From assembly GCA_035651755.1 (NCBI GenBank), contig DASRFA010000047.1:24797-88796 (forward strand): a stretch of DNA of 64,000 bases, in the 5' to 3' direction. The stretch comes from DASRFA01 sp035651755. GTDB taxonomy: Bacteria; Desulfobacterota; Binatia; UBA12015. The translations under genes were made by a program, and so were the position numbers. A model generated the notes under the pieces. That model was not told the origin of the DNA. It ran no database searches and worked only from the letters and a program-made list of their open reading frames with translations. Each line of letters begins with the position of its first letter. Position 1 is the first letter of the stretch. This document shows positions 13,867-21,900 of this stretch, piece by piece.

Positions 13867-15351
13867 TCAGGGGCCCGTCGTGGCGCCGAGACGCTGCTCG
13901 ACCTCGCGCACCCGGCTCGCGAGCTGCCCGTCGCGCTCGAGCCGCGCCCGCAGCGCCGCGCACGCGTGTGCCGCGACGCTGTGGTCGCGAAATCCGAAGT
14001 CGGCCGCGATGTCGCGCAGCGGAAGGCCGGACACGCGGCGCGCGACGTACACCGCGGCCTGGCGCGCGAGCGCGGCGTCGCGGTCGCGCCGCTTACGGGC
14101 CCGGAGAGCGCGGGCGCTCAGGCCGAACGTCGCGGCCACGGCGTCGAGCACCGCGTCGAGGTCGGGGACCGATGGAGCGCCGCCATGCGCGCGCGCGCCG
14201 AGCGCGCGCCGCGCGAGCGCGAGGCTCAGGTCCTGCGACGTCGACGCGGCGAGCTCGCGCGCGCGGTTGAACGCCCCTTCGAGCGCTCGCACGCTGTTCT
14301 CCTCGCAGTCCGCGATGAACTCGACCACCGCTTCGGCGACCGTCACACCCGCCATCGCCGCGCGCCGCCGCACGATCTCGCGCCGGAGCGCGACGTCGGG
14401 TCGACGCATCTCGGCGTAGAACCCGTTCTCGCAGCGGCTCGCGAGCCGTGCCGCGAGCGACGGGATGGCGCGCGGCGGCAGGTCGCAGGTGAGCACGACC
14501 TGCCGGTCGCACGCGATCAGCGCGTCGACCCAGCGGAACAGCTCGTCGAGGATCGCCTCGTCGCGCGTCAAGAGCTGGACGTCGTCGAACACGACGACGT
14601 CCGAGCCGTCGCGGAGGAGCGCGAGCTCGCTCGCCGTCTCGTCGCGCGCCTCGCACAGCGCGCGAAACCGCTCCGCCGAGATCGCGGCGGCGGAGCATCG
14701 CCCGCGCGCGGCCGCCACCGCGTGCGCGATCGCGATCGCGAGGTGCGTCTTCCCGAGCCCGACGCCGCCGTGGAGATAGAGCGGGTTGTGGATCGTCCCC
14801 GGGCTCTCCGCGACGATGCGCGCGGCCGCGTGCGCGAAGCGGTTGCTCTCGCCGACCACGAAGCGCGCGAAGGTGTAGCGCGCGTCGAGCGGCCGGTCGT
14901 CCTCCTCGCCGCCGCGGTCGACGCGATGCTCGGGCGGCGCCGCGGTCCCGGCGCTCGGCGCGATGCCGTCGCCGCCGGCGGGCTCGGCGACCGTCACCTC
15001 GCCCGTGTAGCCGACGGCGCGCAACGCGTCGGTGATGCCGGGCAGGAAGTGCTGCTTCAGCGCCCGCGCGCGCGCACGATCCGCCGTCGCGAGCGCGAGG
15101 CGATGCCCGTCGTCGCGTACCGCGACGGAGTCGAGCCAGCGCGCGAAGTTGCGATCGCCGAAGCGCGTCCGGAGAAGCGGGACCGCGCTCTGCCAGGCGT
15201 CGAGCCGCGCCGCAGCGACGTCGCCGGCCGCAACCGTCGCGGTCCTGGCGGCCGTCGCGGTCGCGTACGCGCTTCCCGATCGCGCCGGCGCTCGCTTGTC
15301 ATCGATGCGGGTCTCCGAGGTCGAGACCCCGACCGGGTCGCGTCCGTGCAT
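13867..15351 (-). CDS. dnaA: DnaA-family replication initiator, divergent
   Basis: A 494-residue protein with the full DnaA layout: domain I (about 53-123, WQSAVPLLRTRFGDRNFARW), a linker, an AAA+ domain (Walker A GGVGLGKTHL 195-204; Walker B VVVFDDVQLL; Arg finger region VRALEGAFNRA 354-364) and domain IV helix-turn-helix (about 400-490). The DNA-contact signature normally reads RDHTTVxHA and here is RDHSVAAHA (455-463), so box recognition may differ. No dnaN, rpmH or recF neighbours are present and I saw no cluster of TTATNCACA boxes. This could be the main initiator or a paralogue such as a plasmid-type or Hda-like regulator; domain I and domain IV favour a true DNA binder. A short purine-rich ribosome site precedes the ATG. 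Confidence 0.85.
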   Translation of the reverse strand: MHGRDPVGVSTSETRIDDKRAPARSGSAYATATAARTATVAAGDVAAARLDAWQSAVPLLRTRFGDRNFARWLDSVAVRDDGHRLALATADRARARALKQHFLPGITDALRAVGYTGEVTVAEPAGGDGIAPSAGTAAPPEHRVDRGGEEDDRPLDARYTFARFVVGESNRFAHAAARIVAESPGTIHNPLYLHGGVGLGKTHLAIAIAHAVAAARGRCSAAAISAERFRALCEARDETASELALLRDGSDVVVFDDVQLLTRDEAILDELFRWVDALIACDRQVVLTCDLPPRAIPSLAARLASRCENGFYAEMRRPDVALRREIVRRRAAMAGVTVAEAVVEFIADCEENSVRALEGAFNRARELAASTSQDLSLALARRALGARAHGGAPSVPDLDAVLDAVAATFGLSARALRARKRRDRDAALARQAAVYVARRVSGLPLRDIAADFGFRDHSVAAHACAALRARLERDGQLASRVREVEQRLGATTGP

Positions 15352-15510
15352 CGTCCCCTTCCCATCCCACGATGCGTCCGCTCCCGCCCCACACCGGCCA
15401 CCGCTGCATCGGGCCGCTGACTACCCCGCACGTCCCCGGATCGAAGGAAGCGAGAAGCGCTTCCCCGAGCGCTCTCGATCCGGCTGCCCCCACGCGGGGA
15501 GCCGCTTCTA

Positions 15511-15534
15511 ATGCAATCGTCAAACCGATGCAAT
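15511..15534. promoter_or_regulatory. direct repeat of ATGCAAT upstream of the DnaA-family gene
   Basis: ATGCAAT occurs at 15511-15517 and again at 15528-15534, start-to-start 17 bases, about 160-180 bases upstream of the gene start. The 299-base gap between genes (15352-15650) otherwise shows only an imperfect hairpin near 15590-15614 with an A/T-rich loop. A regulatory role is a guess. Confidence 0.25.
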
Positions 15535-15650
15535 GGACCGTTCACGAAAAATCGCACGTCGGTGTGATTGACGTTGCGATTCGCGAGGTTGCGCCGACGA
15601 AAAATTTTCGGCGCGTCGTTCGCGCGGCGCGCGCGACGTCGGAGCCGCGC

Positions 15651-17159
15651 TCAGGAAGACGCGCCGCCTGCGGCGGGCGAGAGAATTCGCTCCGCTGCCG
15701 CGCGTCCGGACACGAGAGAAGCGGTCGCGCCGGTCGCGTACGCCGACGGCACCGCGACCGCCGATCCTGCGAGGACGACGTTCTCGCATCCCGGCACGGA
15801 CGCCGAGAGCGTCGGCAGCGCGAACGATTCGCTGCACCAATCGCGCCGGATCCACTGCCTCTCCCACGCGATCGCGTCGCGCGCACCCGGGAAGAGGTCG
15901 TACACCGCGGAGCGGACGAGCAGCGCGCTGCGCGCGACGTCGGCGAGCTCGCGCGCTTCTGCGCCCAGCGGAACGTGCGCGACGAGAAGCGCTTCTCCGG
16001 GCGGCGCGACGCGCGGCGCCCACGCGGTGGGCCAGCACAGCGTGACGGGCGCGCCCGGCGTGCCGGGCGCCGGACGATCCGGGGCGACCTGCCCGCTCGC
16101 GACCGGTGGCACGAGCCGCACGACCGGGAACCGCGGCTCGTCGGGATCGCTCGCCGGCGGCTCGCGGAACGCGAACGCCATCGCGAGCGCGCTGCGCGCG
16201 CTCGGGGCGCCGCCTCCCGTGCCGGCGCGGCCGACGAGCTGCGTCGCGATCGCGCGCGGGAGGAGCGCGAGCACGTCGTCCTCGGGAACGGCGAGCACGA
16301 CGCGCTCGGCCGCGATCTCCTCGAGGAACGGCTGCTCCTGGCGCTGGACGCCGAGGGCGCGCACGCGCCCGCGCTCGACGTCGAGCGCGACGACCGCCGT
16401 GCCGAGCCGCAGGTCGCCGCCGGCTTCGACGAGCGCGTCGACGAGCGCCTGCACGACGCCGCGCGATCCGGCGACGGGATTGTCGGCGGCGACGACGTGC
16501 GCCGGCGCCGCGCCGGCTGCCAGCCAGCGGCCGCGGCTCGCGAGCGCCGCGACCGTCGCGGATTCGGGATCGCTCGCGCCGAGGAGCAGAGCGCTTCGCC
16601 GGACGGCGGACGCGACGACCGGCTCGAGGCCGCGGTCGGCGAGCCAGTCGACGAGCCTCGCCTCGCGCCACGCCTCGAGCTGCTCCGCGCTCGCGTGCGC
16701 GAGCTCCTCGTAGATCCCGCCCAGCGCCGCGAAGACCCGCGGCGGCACGCCGTAGAGCGCGCGCACCGCCTCGAGCACCGATGGCGACGGCACCGCACCC
16801 GGCACGGGCAGCGGGTACGGGCGATCGCGGACGGCTCCGCCCTCGACGATCGCGATCCGGAGCGCGTCGCGGAGCGGCACGTCGGCGAGCGCCACGTCCC
16901 GCACACCGGCGGCGGCGAGCACGTCGCGGACGCCGGTCGCTTCCCAGAGCGGCGGCGCGAGGTCGACCGCATAGCCCTGGTACGCGATCGTCTGCACCTG
17001 GCCGCCGGGCCGCCGCGCGCGATCGACGATCGCGACCCGCATGCCGTGGCGCGCCAGGATCGCCGCGCACGCGAGGCCGCCGAGACCCGCGCCGACGACG
17101 ACGGCATCGTAGCGATCCGCCGGCGGCCGTCGCTGCAGCACCTCGACCGGAAGCTTCAC
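15651..17159 (-). CDS. FAD-dependent oxidoreductase, phytoene-desaturase-like
   Basis: A 502-residue flavoprotein. Near residues 18-45 the dinucleotide-binding motif VVVGAGLGGLACAAILARHG is followed by an acidic-end strand and RRPGGQVQT, as in the amine-oxidase/carotenoid-desaturase (CrtI) clade. The C-terminal FAD motif appears as NVVLAGSAVAVPSAYATGA near 455-475. The substrate is not evident; no phytoene synthase or other carotenoid gene is nearby. The GTG at 17159 overlaps the stop of the upstream gene (GTGA) and has GGGGAGG upstream, so it is the last gene of the coupled exported-protein cluster running from 20000 down. Confidence 0.82.
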   Translation of the reverse strand: MKLPVEVLQRRPPADRYDAVVVGAGLGGLACAAILARHGMRVAIVDRARRPGGQVQTIAYQGYAVDLAPPLWEATGVRDVLAAAGVRDVALADVPLRDALRIAIVEGGAVRDRPYPLPVPGAVPSPSVLEAVRALYGVPPRVFAALGGIYEELAHASAEQLEAWREARLVDWLADRGLEPVVASAVRRSALLLGASDPESATVAALASRGRWLAAGAAPAHVVAADNPVAGSRGVVQALVDALVEAGGDLRLGTAVVALDVERGRVRALGVQRQEQPFLEEIAAERVVLAVPEDDVLALLPRAIATQLVGRAGTGGGAPSARSALAMAFAFREPPASDPDEPRFPVVRLVPPVASGQVAPDRPAPGTPGAPVTLCWPTAWAPRVAPPGEALLVAHVPLGAEARELADVARSALLVRSAVYDLFPGARDAIAWERQWIRRDWCSESFALPTLSASVPGCENVVLAGSAVAVPSAYATGATASLVSGRAAAERILSPAAGGASS

Positions 17160-18079
17160 CGCGCCTCCCCGCACAGCCACTGGATGCGCTGCTCGTGTGC
17201 CGCGAGCTCGGCGAGCGCGGACCGGACGGCGGCGAGGTCGGCGGCGCACGGCGGCGCTCCGCCCGCGAGACATTCGGCGAGACCGTCGAGCGGGCCGCGC
17301 GCCGCGATCGCCGCCTCCTTCCAGTCGTGGCGCGCCTCCCTGCACTGCGCCTGGCCCGAGGAGCCGGCCGTGCTCGGCGCGCGCGCAGCCGGGGGAGGCG
17401 GAGCTCCCGGGACGGCAAGCGGAGGTGGCGCTGCGGCGGCGGCAGGTGGCGGTGCGGCCGCGACTACCCCGCGCGCCCCGCTCGCCGGCTCTCGCCGAGC
17501 GAGCGTCGGCTCGGGTGCGGGCCGTGCCGGCGGTGCCGCCGGCTCCGGCGGAACCAGCGCGACCGGCGATGGACGCGCGTGCGGCCGCGCCTCCGCGAGC
17601 TCGTCTTCCTCGCCCACCACCGCGACGCGCTCGGGATCCGTCACGAGGATCTCGACCTCGCCGTCGAACTCGCGCACCTTTCCGGTGACGCGGACGCGCC
17701 GGCCGCGATAGCGCGCGGCGAGACGGCGCGGCGCCTCGCCGATGAGCGGCGGCACGACGACCACCCGGAAGTCGCCGTCCGCGGGCGGCGGCACGAGGAC
17801 GAGGCGACCCGGCTCGGACTTCACCTCGTCGACCTGCATCTCCACCACGACGACGCGATCGACGAGCTCGCGCGCATCGCGGGGATCGACGACCGCGGGC
17901 GTCGAAAAGAGCCGGAGGGGCGGCAACGGCTCCGCCGCGAGCGCGAGGGCGGCGCCGACGATCGCGGCCGCTCCGGCGCCGACCGCGAAGGCCGTGACCG
18001 CGGCGGAGCCGCGGCCGGCCCGCGAGCCGGCCGCCCGCGCGCGGGTGCGCTGCTCCCGCTCAGTGGAACGACGCGCCAT
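17156..18079 (-). CDS. membrane-anchored OB-fold-like protein of unknown function
   Basis: A 307-residue protein with a short basic N-terminus, one membrane segment (about 26-50), a domain with an OB-type strand pattern (YRGRRVRVTGKVREFDGEVE, about 123-142), a long Pro/Ala-rich linker (170-240) and a C-terminal helical part with four Cys (QAQCREARHDWKEAA, then AECLAG, APPCAAD and WLCGEAR). It starts 20 bases inside the matrixin gene. The OB segment resembles those of cytochrome c maturation or nucleic-acid-binding proteins, but exported OB folds of BOF type are equally possible. Function unknown. Confidence 0.65.
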   Translation of the reverse strand: MARRSTEREQRTRARAAGSRAGRGSAAVTAFAVGAGAAAIVGAALALAAEPLPPLRLFSTPAVVDPRDARELVDRVVVVEMQVDEVKSEPGRLVLVPPPADGDFRVVVVPPLIGEAPRRLAARYRGRRVRVTGKVREFDGEVEILVTDPERVAVVGEEDELAEARPHARPSPVALVPPEPAAPPARPAPEPTLARREPASGARGVVAAAPPPAAAAAPPPLAVPGAPPPPAARAPSTAGSSGQAQCREARHDWKEAAIAARGPLDGLAECLAGGAPPCAADLAAVRSALAELAAHEQRIQWLCGEAR

Positions 18080-18986
18080 AGCCGATGGTCGCGTCGCCGC
18101 CGAAGCCGGCGGCGAAGCCCTGCACGTTCGGCGGCCGGACCGGGCCGTCGAGCGGCTCGGCGGCGACGACGTACACGTCCTCGGGCAGGCCGGCGATCCG
18201 GTAGCGGCCGTCGGGCGCCGTGAACCCGCCCGCGACGACGAGCCCGCTCACGGTCGCCGCGACGACGTGGGCGAGGAAGACCGGCGCGCCGCCGACCGTG
18301 ACGCGACCCTCGATCGCGCCGGTGCGCGCGAGGAAGTCGCCTTCCGGATAGAGGAGCGCGGCGGCGATCGCGTCGTCGCTCGAGAGCGTCCGGCCGTGCG
18401 ACTCGCCGCGCTCGCTGTACGGAACCATCGTGGCGCGCACGAGCCCGCTGTGCTCGAGGCCGATCAGATGGCCGATCTCGTGCGTCGCGATCGCCTGCAG
18501 GTCGTAGCGGTCGATCTCCGGCTCGGCGCTGGTCGTGAAGGGGACGCCCGTGTTGAAGACGATGTCCGCGTCGGTGAGCGCGCCGCCGGCGGCGCTCGTG
18601 AGGAAGGTGGCGGCGAGAACCCCGGGGCCGAGGCTCTCCTGCGAGTCGAGCGTCAGGACGTTCACGCGATCGGCGGGACGGCGGTTCCGGTCGCGCGCCG
18701 CTCCAGCGAACTCGAACCGGATCGCCGCGTCCGGCAGGTCCTGCCAGGCGGCGAACGCATCCGAGAGGACGTCCACGGGAGCGCGATCGCCGGTCACGTT
18801 CGACGCGCGCGCGCTGCTGAGTCGCCACGCCACGACCGGGCCGTCGGGTCCGTCGTCCGCCCAGCGCCGCTCGACGCCGCCGCTTCCGGGCACGAGCAGG
18901 AAGGCGTACGCGGACGCGTGCGCGGCGGTCGCGAGCACCAGGGCCGCGACCGCCGGCGCGACGGCGCGCCGGCCGGCGGCCGTCAC
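18060..18986 (-). CDS. matrixin-type zinc metalloprotease with C-terminal beta domain
   Basis: A 308-residue exported protein with signal peptide (about 8-27). The catalytic domain carries the metzincin motif HEIGHLIGLEH (His169, Glu170, His173, His179) and the Met-turn (Met187 in RATMVPY), with the ADIVFNTG strand typical of matrixins. Residues about 220-290 look like a carboxypeptidase-regulatory-like beta sandwich (IEGRVTVGGAPVFLAHV). It probably cleaves proteins outside the cytoplasm, and is a possible cargo of the type II system further along. No propeptide cysteine switch is seen. The GTG at 18986 overlaps the upstream stop (GTGA) with GAGGAG in front. Confidence 0.9.
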   Translation of the reverse strand: MTAAGRRAVAPAVAALVLATAAHASAYAFLLVPGSGGVERRWADDGPDGPVVAWRLSSARASNVTGDRAPVDVLSDAFAAWQDLPDAAIRFEFAGAARDRNRRPADRVNVLTLDSQESLGPGVLAATFLTSAAGGALTDADIVFNTGVPFTTSAEPEIDRYDLQAIATHEIGHLIGLEHSGLVRATMVPYSERGESHGRTLSSDDAIAAALLYPEGDFLARTGAIEGRVTVGGAPVFLAHVVAATVSGLVVAGGFTAPDGRYRIAGLPEDVYVVAAEPLDGPVRPPNVQGFAAGFGGDATIGYGASFH

Positions 18987-19531
18987 GGCGCTCCTCGGGA
19001 GGCGAGCTCGCGGACGCGTGCGAGGACGGTCGCGAGAGGGCGCGTCGCCCCGCCGCCGAGCTCCGCCGCCAGTCGCGACGGAAGGCGGACGACCGGTCCG
19101 CCGCCCGGCATCGCGACCACCGGCAGATAGCCGTGCGCGATGCCGACGACCTCGAGCTCGCCGGACGCCGCGGGCGCGAGGAAGAGGAGCGCCTCGTCGC
19201 CGGGCTCGGATGCGGGCGCGCCCGGGACGGTGACCTCGACGGCGCCGGCGCGTCCGCCGAGCTCGCGCACGACGACTTCGTCGGGCGGGTCGCCCTTCAC
19301 GCGCTCCAGCACCGAGAAGCGCGCGAGCGTGTCGGCGCCGTCGCCGACACGCCGCGCCTGCCGCTCCTCGCAACGGGCGCGGACGACGATCGGCGCCGCG
19401 GCCGTGAGCTCCGCCAACGAGAGCGGCGACAGCGTGAGCGCGCGACCGGCGGCCGGTGCGAGGGCGGTGGCGGCGAACGCGGCAACTGCGGCGGCGGCGC
19501 GGACCGCCGCGCGACCCGGAGCGACGCGCAC
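18983..19531 (-). CDS. exported hypothetical protein
   Basis: A 182-residue protein with a clear signal peptide (cleavage near GRALT). The mature part begins with LSPLSLAELTAAAPIVVRARC and continues as a small beta-rich domain containing GDEALLFLAP. That layout, short exported protein followed by a matrixin, recurs in large secretory genomes, but no function is known. The GTG at 19531 follows the upstream stop after one base. It is coupled to the protease gene by a GTGA overlap. Confidence 0.7.
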   Translation of the reverse strand: MRVAPGRAAVRAAAAVAAFAATALAPAAGRALTLSPLSLAELTAAAPIVVRARCEERQARRVGDGADTLARFSVLERVKGDPPDEVVVRELGGRAGAVEVTVPGAPASEPGDEALLFLAPAASGELEVVGIAHGYLPVVAMPGGGPVVRLPSRLAAELGGGATRPLATVLARVRELASRGAP

Positions 19532-19532
19532 C

Positions 19533-20000
19533 TCAGTCGACCTCGACGCCGCCCGTGAAGAGCGACACCTGGCCGCTCCGCGCGGCGAGCAGCGTGTAGA
19601 GCCCGGGCGAGACCGAGTCCCCGACCGTCACCGAGAGGACCGCCGCCGGCATGGGCGGCTGCCCGCCGCCCTGGGTCACGCCGAACCGGACGACGCGGGT
19701 GTCGAAGCCGGTTCCGACCACGGCGATGAGCGCGCCCGGCTCGACGCCGGGCCCCGCGACGCCGAGCATGACGGTGCTTCCGCGCTCGAGCCGGACGCCC
19801 GTCGTCCGGAGCACGATCGGCTGGCCCTCGGCCGCGACGCCGATCGCCACCAGGTTCACGGCCGGCTCCGCGACCGGCGGCAGGCCGACGTCGGCGAGTG
19901 CGGTCTCTCCGACCCGCACCGGGACCGGCTGGCACGCGGATGCGAGCGCGGCGGTGAGCAGCGGGACGAGCGCTGCGGAAAGCTTCCGCCGGTCGCGCAC
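19533..20000 (-). CDS. small lipoprotein, immunoglobulin-like beta domain
   Basis: A 155-residue lipoprotein with lipobox LASAC (Cys about 23) and about 130 mature residues rich in beta strands and Gly/Val (GSTVMLGVAGPGVEPGALIAV), resembling IPT/TIG- or Ig-like domains. The GTG start has a weak purine stretch upstream. First gene of the exported-protein cluster that includes the matrixin; probably surface or outer-membrane associated. Function unknown. Confidence 0.65.
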   Translation of the reverse strand: MRDRRKLSAALVPLLTAALASACQPVPVRVGETALADVGLPPVAEPAVNLVAIGVAAEGQPIVLRTTGVRLERGSTVMLGVAGPGVEPGALIAVVGTGFDTRVVRFGVTQGGGQPPMPAAVLSVTVGDSVSPGLYTLLAARSGQVSLFTGGVEVD

Positions 20001-20057
20001 CGGGTCGGCTATATCCGCTCGCCGACGGCGAGAAAAGGCGGTCTCCGGTCAGTCAAA

Positions 20058-20130
20058 GAGGGGATCGCTCCCCTCGCCCCGTTTGGCAAAGCCAAACGGG
20101 CCCCCACTCCCCGCGGGCTCGCTTCGCTCG
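20058..20130 (-). repeat. two-hairpin intergenic repeat, copy 3 (inverted)
   Basis: Read on the minus strand: the flank GCGAGCGAAGCGAGC and GGGGAGTGGG, then hairpin 1 (10 bp, 20100-20091 with 20087-20078, loop TTT), then hairpin 2 (7 bp, 20075-20069 with 20064-20058, GCGA tetraloop). It sits between divergent genes, so unlike the other copies it is upstream of both neighbours. Confidence 0.75.
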
Positions 20131-20228
20131 CATCTCGAGTGATTCTTCTGGCCCGCGGGTGGCGTCTCAGTCCATCCGCGCCGGTGCGCTCTTGACCGTC
20201 GCGAAGGCCGCAGGCTACCTCGTTCGAC

Positions 20229-20597
20229 ATGCAGCTCTGGCTCCGGCGCTCCCTCGTCGCCGTCGCGCTGGCGGCGGTCGCCTGCTCTTCCCCCAGCGCG
20301 GAGGAGCAGAAGGCGCTCGGGCAAAAGCTCGCCGAGGAGGCGAAGAAGTCGATCCAGTCGGTCGACGCGCAGGCGCGCGAGCAGAAGGTCGCGCCCGAGG
20401 TCGTGAAGAAGGTCCAGCAGCAGCTCACGGTCCTGAAGGAGTACATGGGGCCCGTGAACGGGAAGCTCGACGCCGTCACGCTGAACGCGTTCGAGGCCTT
20501 CCAGCGCGCGCAGGGGATGAAGCCCGACGGCATGCTGACCGACTCGGCGCTCGCCAAGCTCGACCAGGCCGCCGCCCAGGCCCACCCGACCTCCTGA
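20229..20597 (+). CDS. peptidoglycan-binding-domain lipoprotein
   Basis: A 122-residue lipoprotein with lipobox LAAVAC (Cys about 19), a helical segment rich in Gln, Lys and Glu (25-65), then a PG_binding_1 type three-helix domain (GPVNGKLDAVTLNAFEAFQR, then GMKPDGMLTDSALAKL). It should tether to the outer membrane and bind peptidoglycan. One of four genes on the plus strand; no convincing ribosome site or promoter is visible. The ATG at 20229 gives the cleanest signal peptide. Confidence 0.8.
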   Translation: MQLWLRRSLVAVALAAVACSSPSAEEQKALGQKLAEEAKKSIQSVDAQAREQKVAPEVVKKVQQQLTVLKEYMGPVNGKLDAVTLNAFEAFQRAQGMKPDGMLTDSALAKLDQAAAQAHPTS

Positions 20598-20628
20598 AGA
20601 GGCGCGGGACTCGCGGGCGTCGGCGCCG

Positions 20629-21333
20629 TCACCGAGCACCGTCGCAGAGGGCGCGTGCGCGCGCGACCACGGCGTCCAGCATCTCCTCCGTCAGCTTCCC
20701 GGTCTGCGTGTTCTGTCGGCTGGGGTGGTACGAAGCGAGGAGGCGCACCCGATCGCCGAGGGCCGCCTCGGCCGCGTGCCCGAATGAGGGCCTTGGTCGC
20801 GGCACCTCGCGGCCGAGCTCGCTCCACGCCGCGAGCGTCGCGTCGAAGCCGATCTTCCCGAGCGCGAGCACGACGCGCGCTCGCCGGAGCACGGCGAGCT
20901 CGCGCACGAGATAGCGCCGGCACGTCCGGAGCTCCTCGACGTCCGGCCGATTGTCGGGCGGAGCGCAGCGCGCCGCCGCGGTGATCCAGGCGTCGGCGAG
21001 CGCGAGCCCGTCGTCGCGTCGCCGCGACTCCGGCCGGCTCGCGAAGCCGGCCCGGTGGAGCGCGCGATAGAGCCAGTCGCCGCTCGCGTCGCCCGTGAAC
21101 ATCCGTCCCGTCCGGTTGGCCCCGTGCGCCGCGGGGGCGAGCCCCACGACGACGAGCCGCGCCCTCGGATCGCCGAAGCCCGGGACCGGCCGACCCCAGT
21201 ACGTCTCGTCGCGATGGCGCCGCACGCGCACGCGAGCGACCTCGCGACAGTGCGCGACGAGCCGCGGGCAGAGCTCGCAGGCGACGACCTCGCGCGCGAT
21301 CCGGGCGAGCTCCCGCGAGCGCGCGTCAGACAC
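20629..21333 (-). CDS. family 5 (UdgB-type) uracil-DNA glycosylase
   Basis: A 234-residue base-excision repair enzyme. Conserved blocks are GLAPAAHGANRTGRMFTGDA (catalytic motif 1 of family 5, which lacks the usual Asp), the helical CRRYLVRELAVLR region and motif 2 SYHPSRQNTQTG. The N-terminal cysteines (CELCPRL and a later Cys) fit the Fe-S cluster ligands of this family. It removes uracil and deaminated purines, useful in a high-GC genome. The GTG start overlaps the sugar-transferase stop by eight bases; it is unrelated in function to that downstream polysaccharide locus. Confidence 0.9.
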   Translation of the reverse strand: MSDARSRELARIAREVVACELCPRLVAHCREVARVRVRRHRDETYWGRPVPGFGDPRARLVVVGLAPAAHGANRTGRMFTGDASGDWLYRALHRAGFASRPESRRRDDGLALADAWITAAARCAPPDNRPDVEELRTCRRYLVRELAVLRRARVVLALGKIGFDATLAAWSELGREVPRPRPSFGHAAEAALGDRVRLLASYHPSRQNTQTGKLTEEMLDAVVARARALCDGAR

Positions 21334-21889
21334 CGGCGCCGGTCGCGACCGCGCGCGCCGTCGCGGCCAGGATGCGGAGGTCGAGCGCGAGCGACCGGCG
21401 CGCGACGTACGAGAGGTCGTACGTGAGCTTCTCCTCGGCCGACGTGTGGTAGTCGGCCCGCACCTGCGCGAGCCCGGTGATTCCCGGCTTCACCTGCCAC
21501 CGCTCGGCGTAGCGCGGGATCCGCCGCACGAATTCCGCGGCGAGCTCCGGGCGCTCGGGGCGAGGCCCGACCAGGCTCATGTCGCCGTTCAGGACGTTCA
21601 CGAGCTGCGGCAGCTCGTCGATCCGCGTCGCCCGCAGGATGCGGCCGACCGACGTGACGCGGTCGTCGCCGTCGCGAGCGAGGACCGGTCCGCTCTCGCT
21701 CTCGGCGTCGACGTGCATCGTCCGGAACTTGTAGATCATGAACTCACTCGCGCCGCGACCCACGCGCCGCTGGCGGAAGAGCACGGGCCCGCGCGACGTG
21801 ACGCGGATCGCCACCGCGGCCAGCACCGCGAGCGGCAGGAACGCGAGCGCGAGGAACGCCGCCAGCACGATCTCGCAGCGCTCGGGCAC
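21326..21889 (-). CDS. initiating sugar-phosphate transferase (bacterial sugar transferase family)
   Basis: A 187-residue monotopic transferase like PglC or the C-terminal part of WbaP. One N-terminal hydrophobic hairpin (CEIVLAAFLALAFLPLAVLA) is followed by the signature KFRTMHVDAE, the catalytic region ATRIDELPQLVNVLNGDMSL with the VGPRPERPE motif, and the C-terminal KPGITGLAQV. It moves a sugar phosphate from a UDP-sugar to undecaprenyl phosphate, the first step of polysaccharide repeat synthesis. The start is a GTG twelve bases after the upstream stop with a modest ribosome site. Confidence 0.88.
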   Translation of the reverse strand: MPERCEIVLAAFLALAFLPLAVLAAVAIRVTSRGPVLFRQRRVGRGASEFMIYKFRTMHVDAESESGPVLARDGDDRVTSVGRILRATRIDELPQLVNVLNGDMSLVGPRPERPELAAEFVRRIPRYAERWQVKPGITGLAQVRADYHTSAEEKLTYDLSYVARRSLALDLRILAATARAVATGAGV

Positions 21890-21900
21890 CCCGGCCGCCT

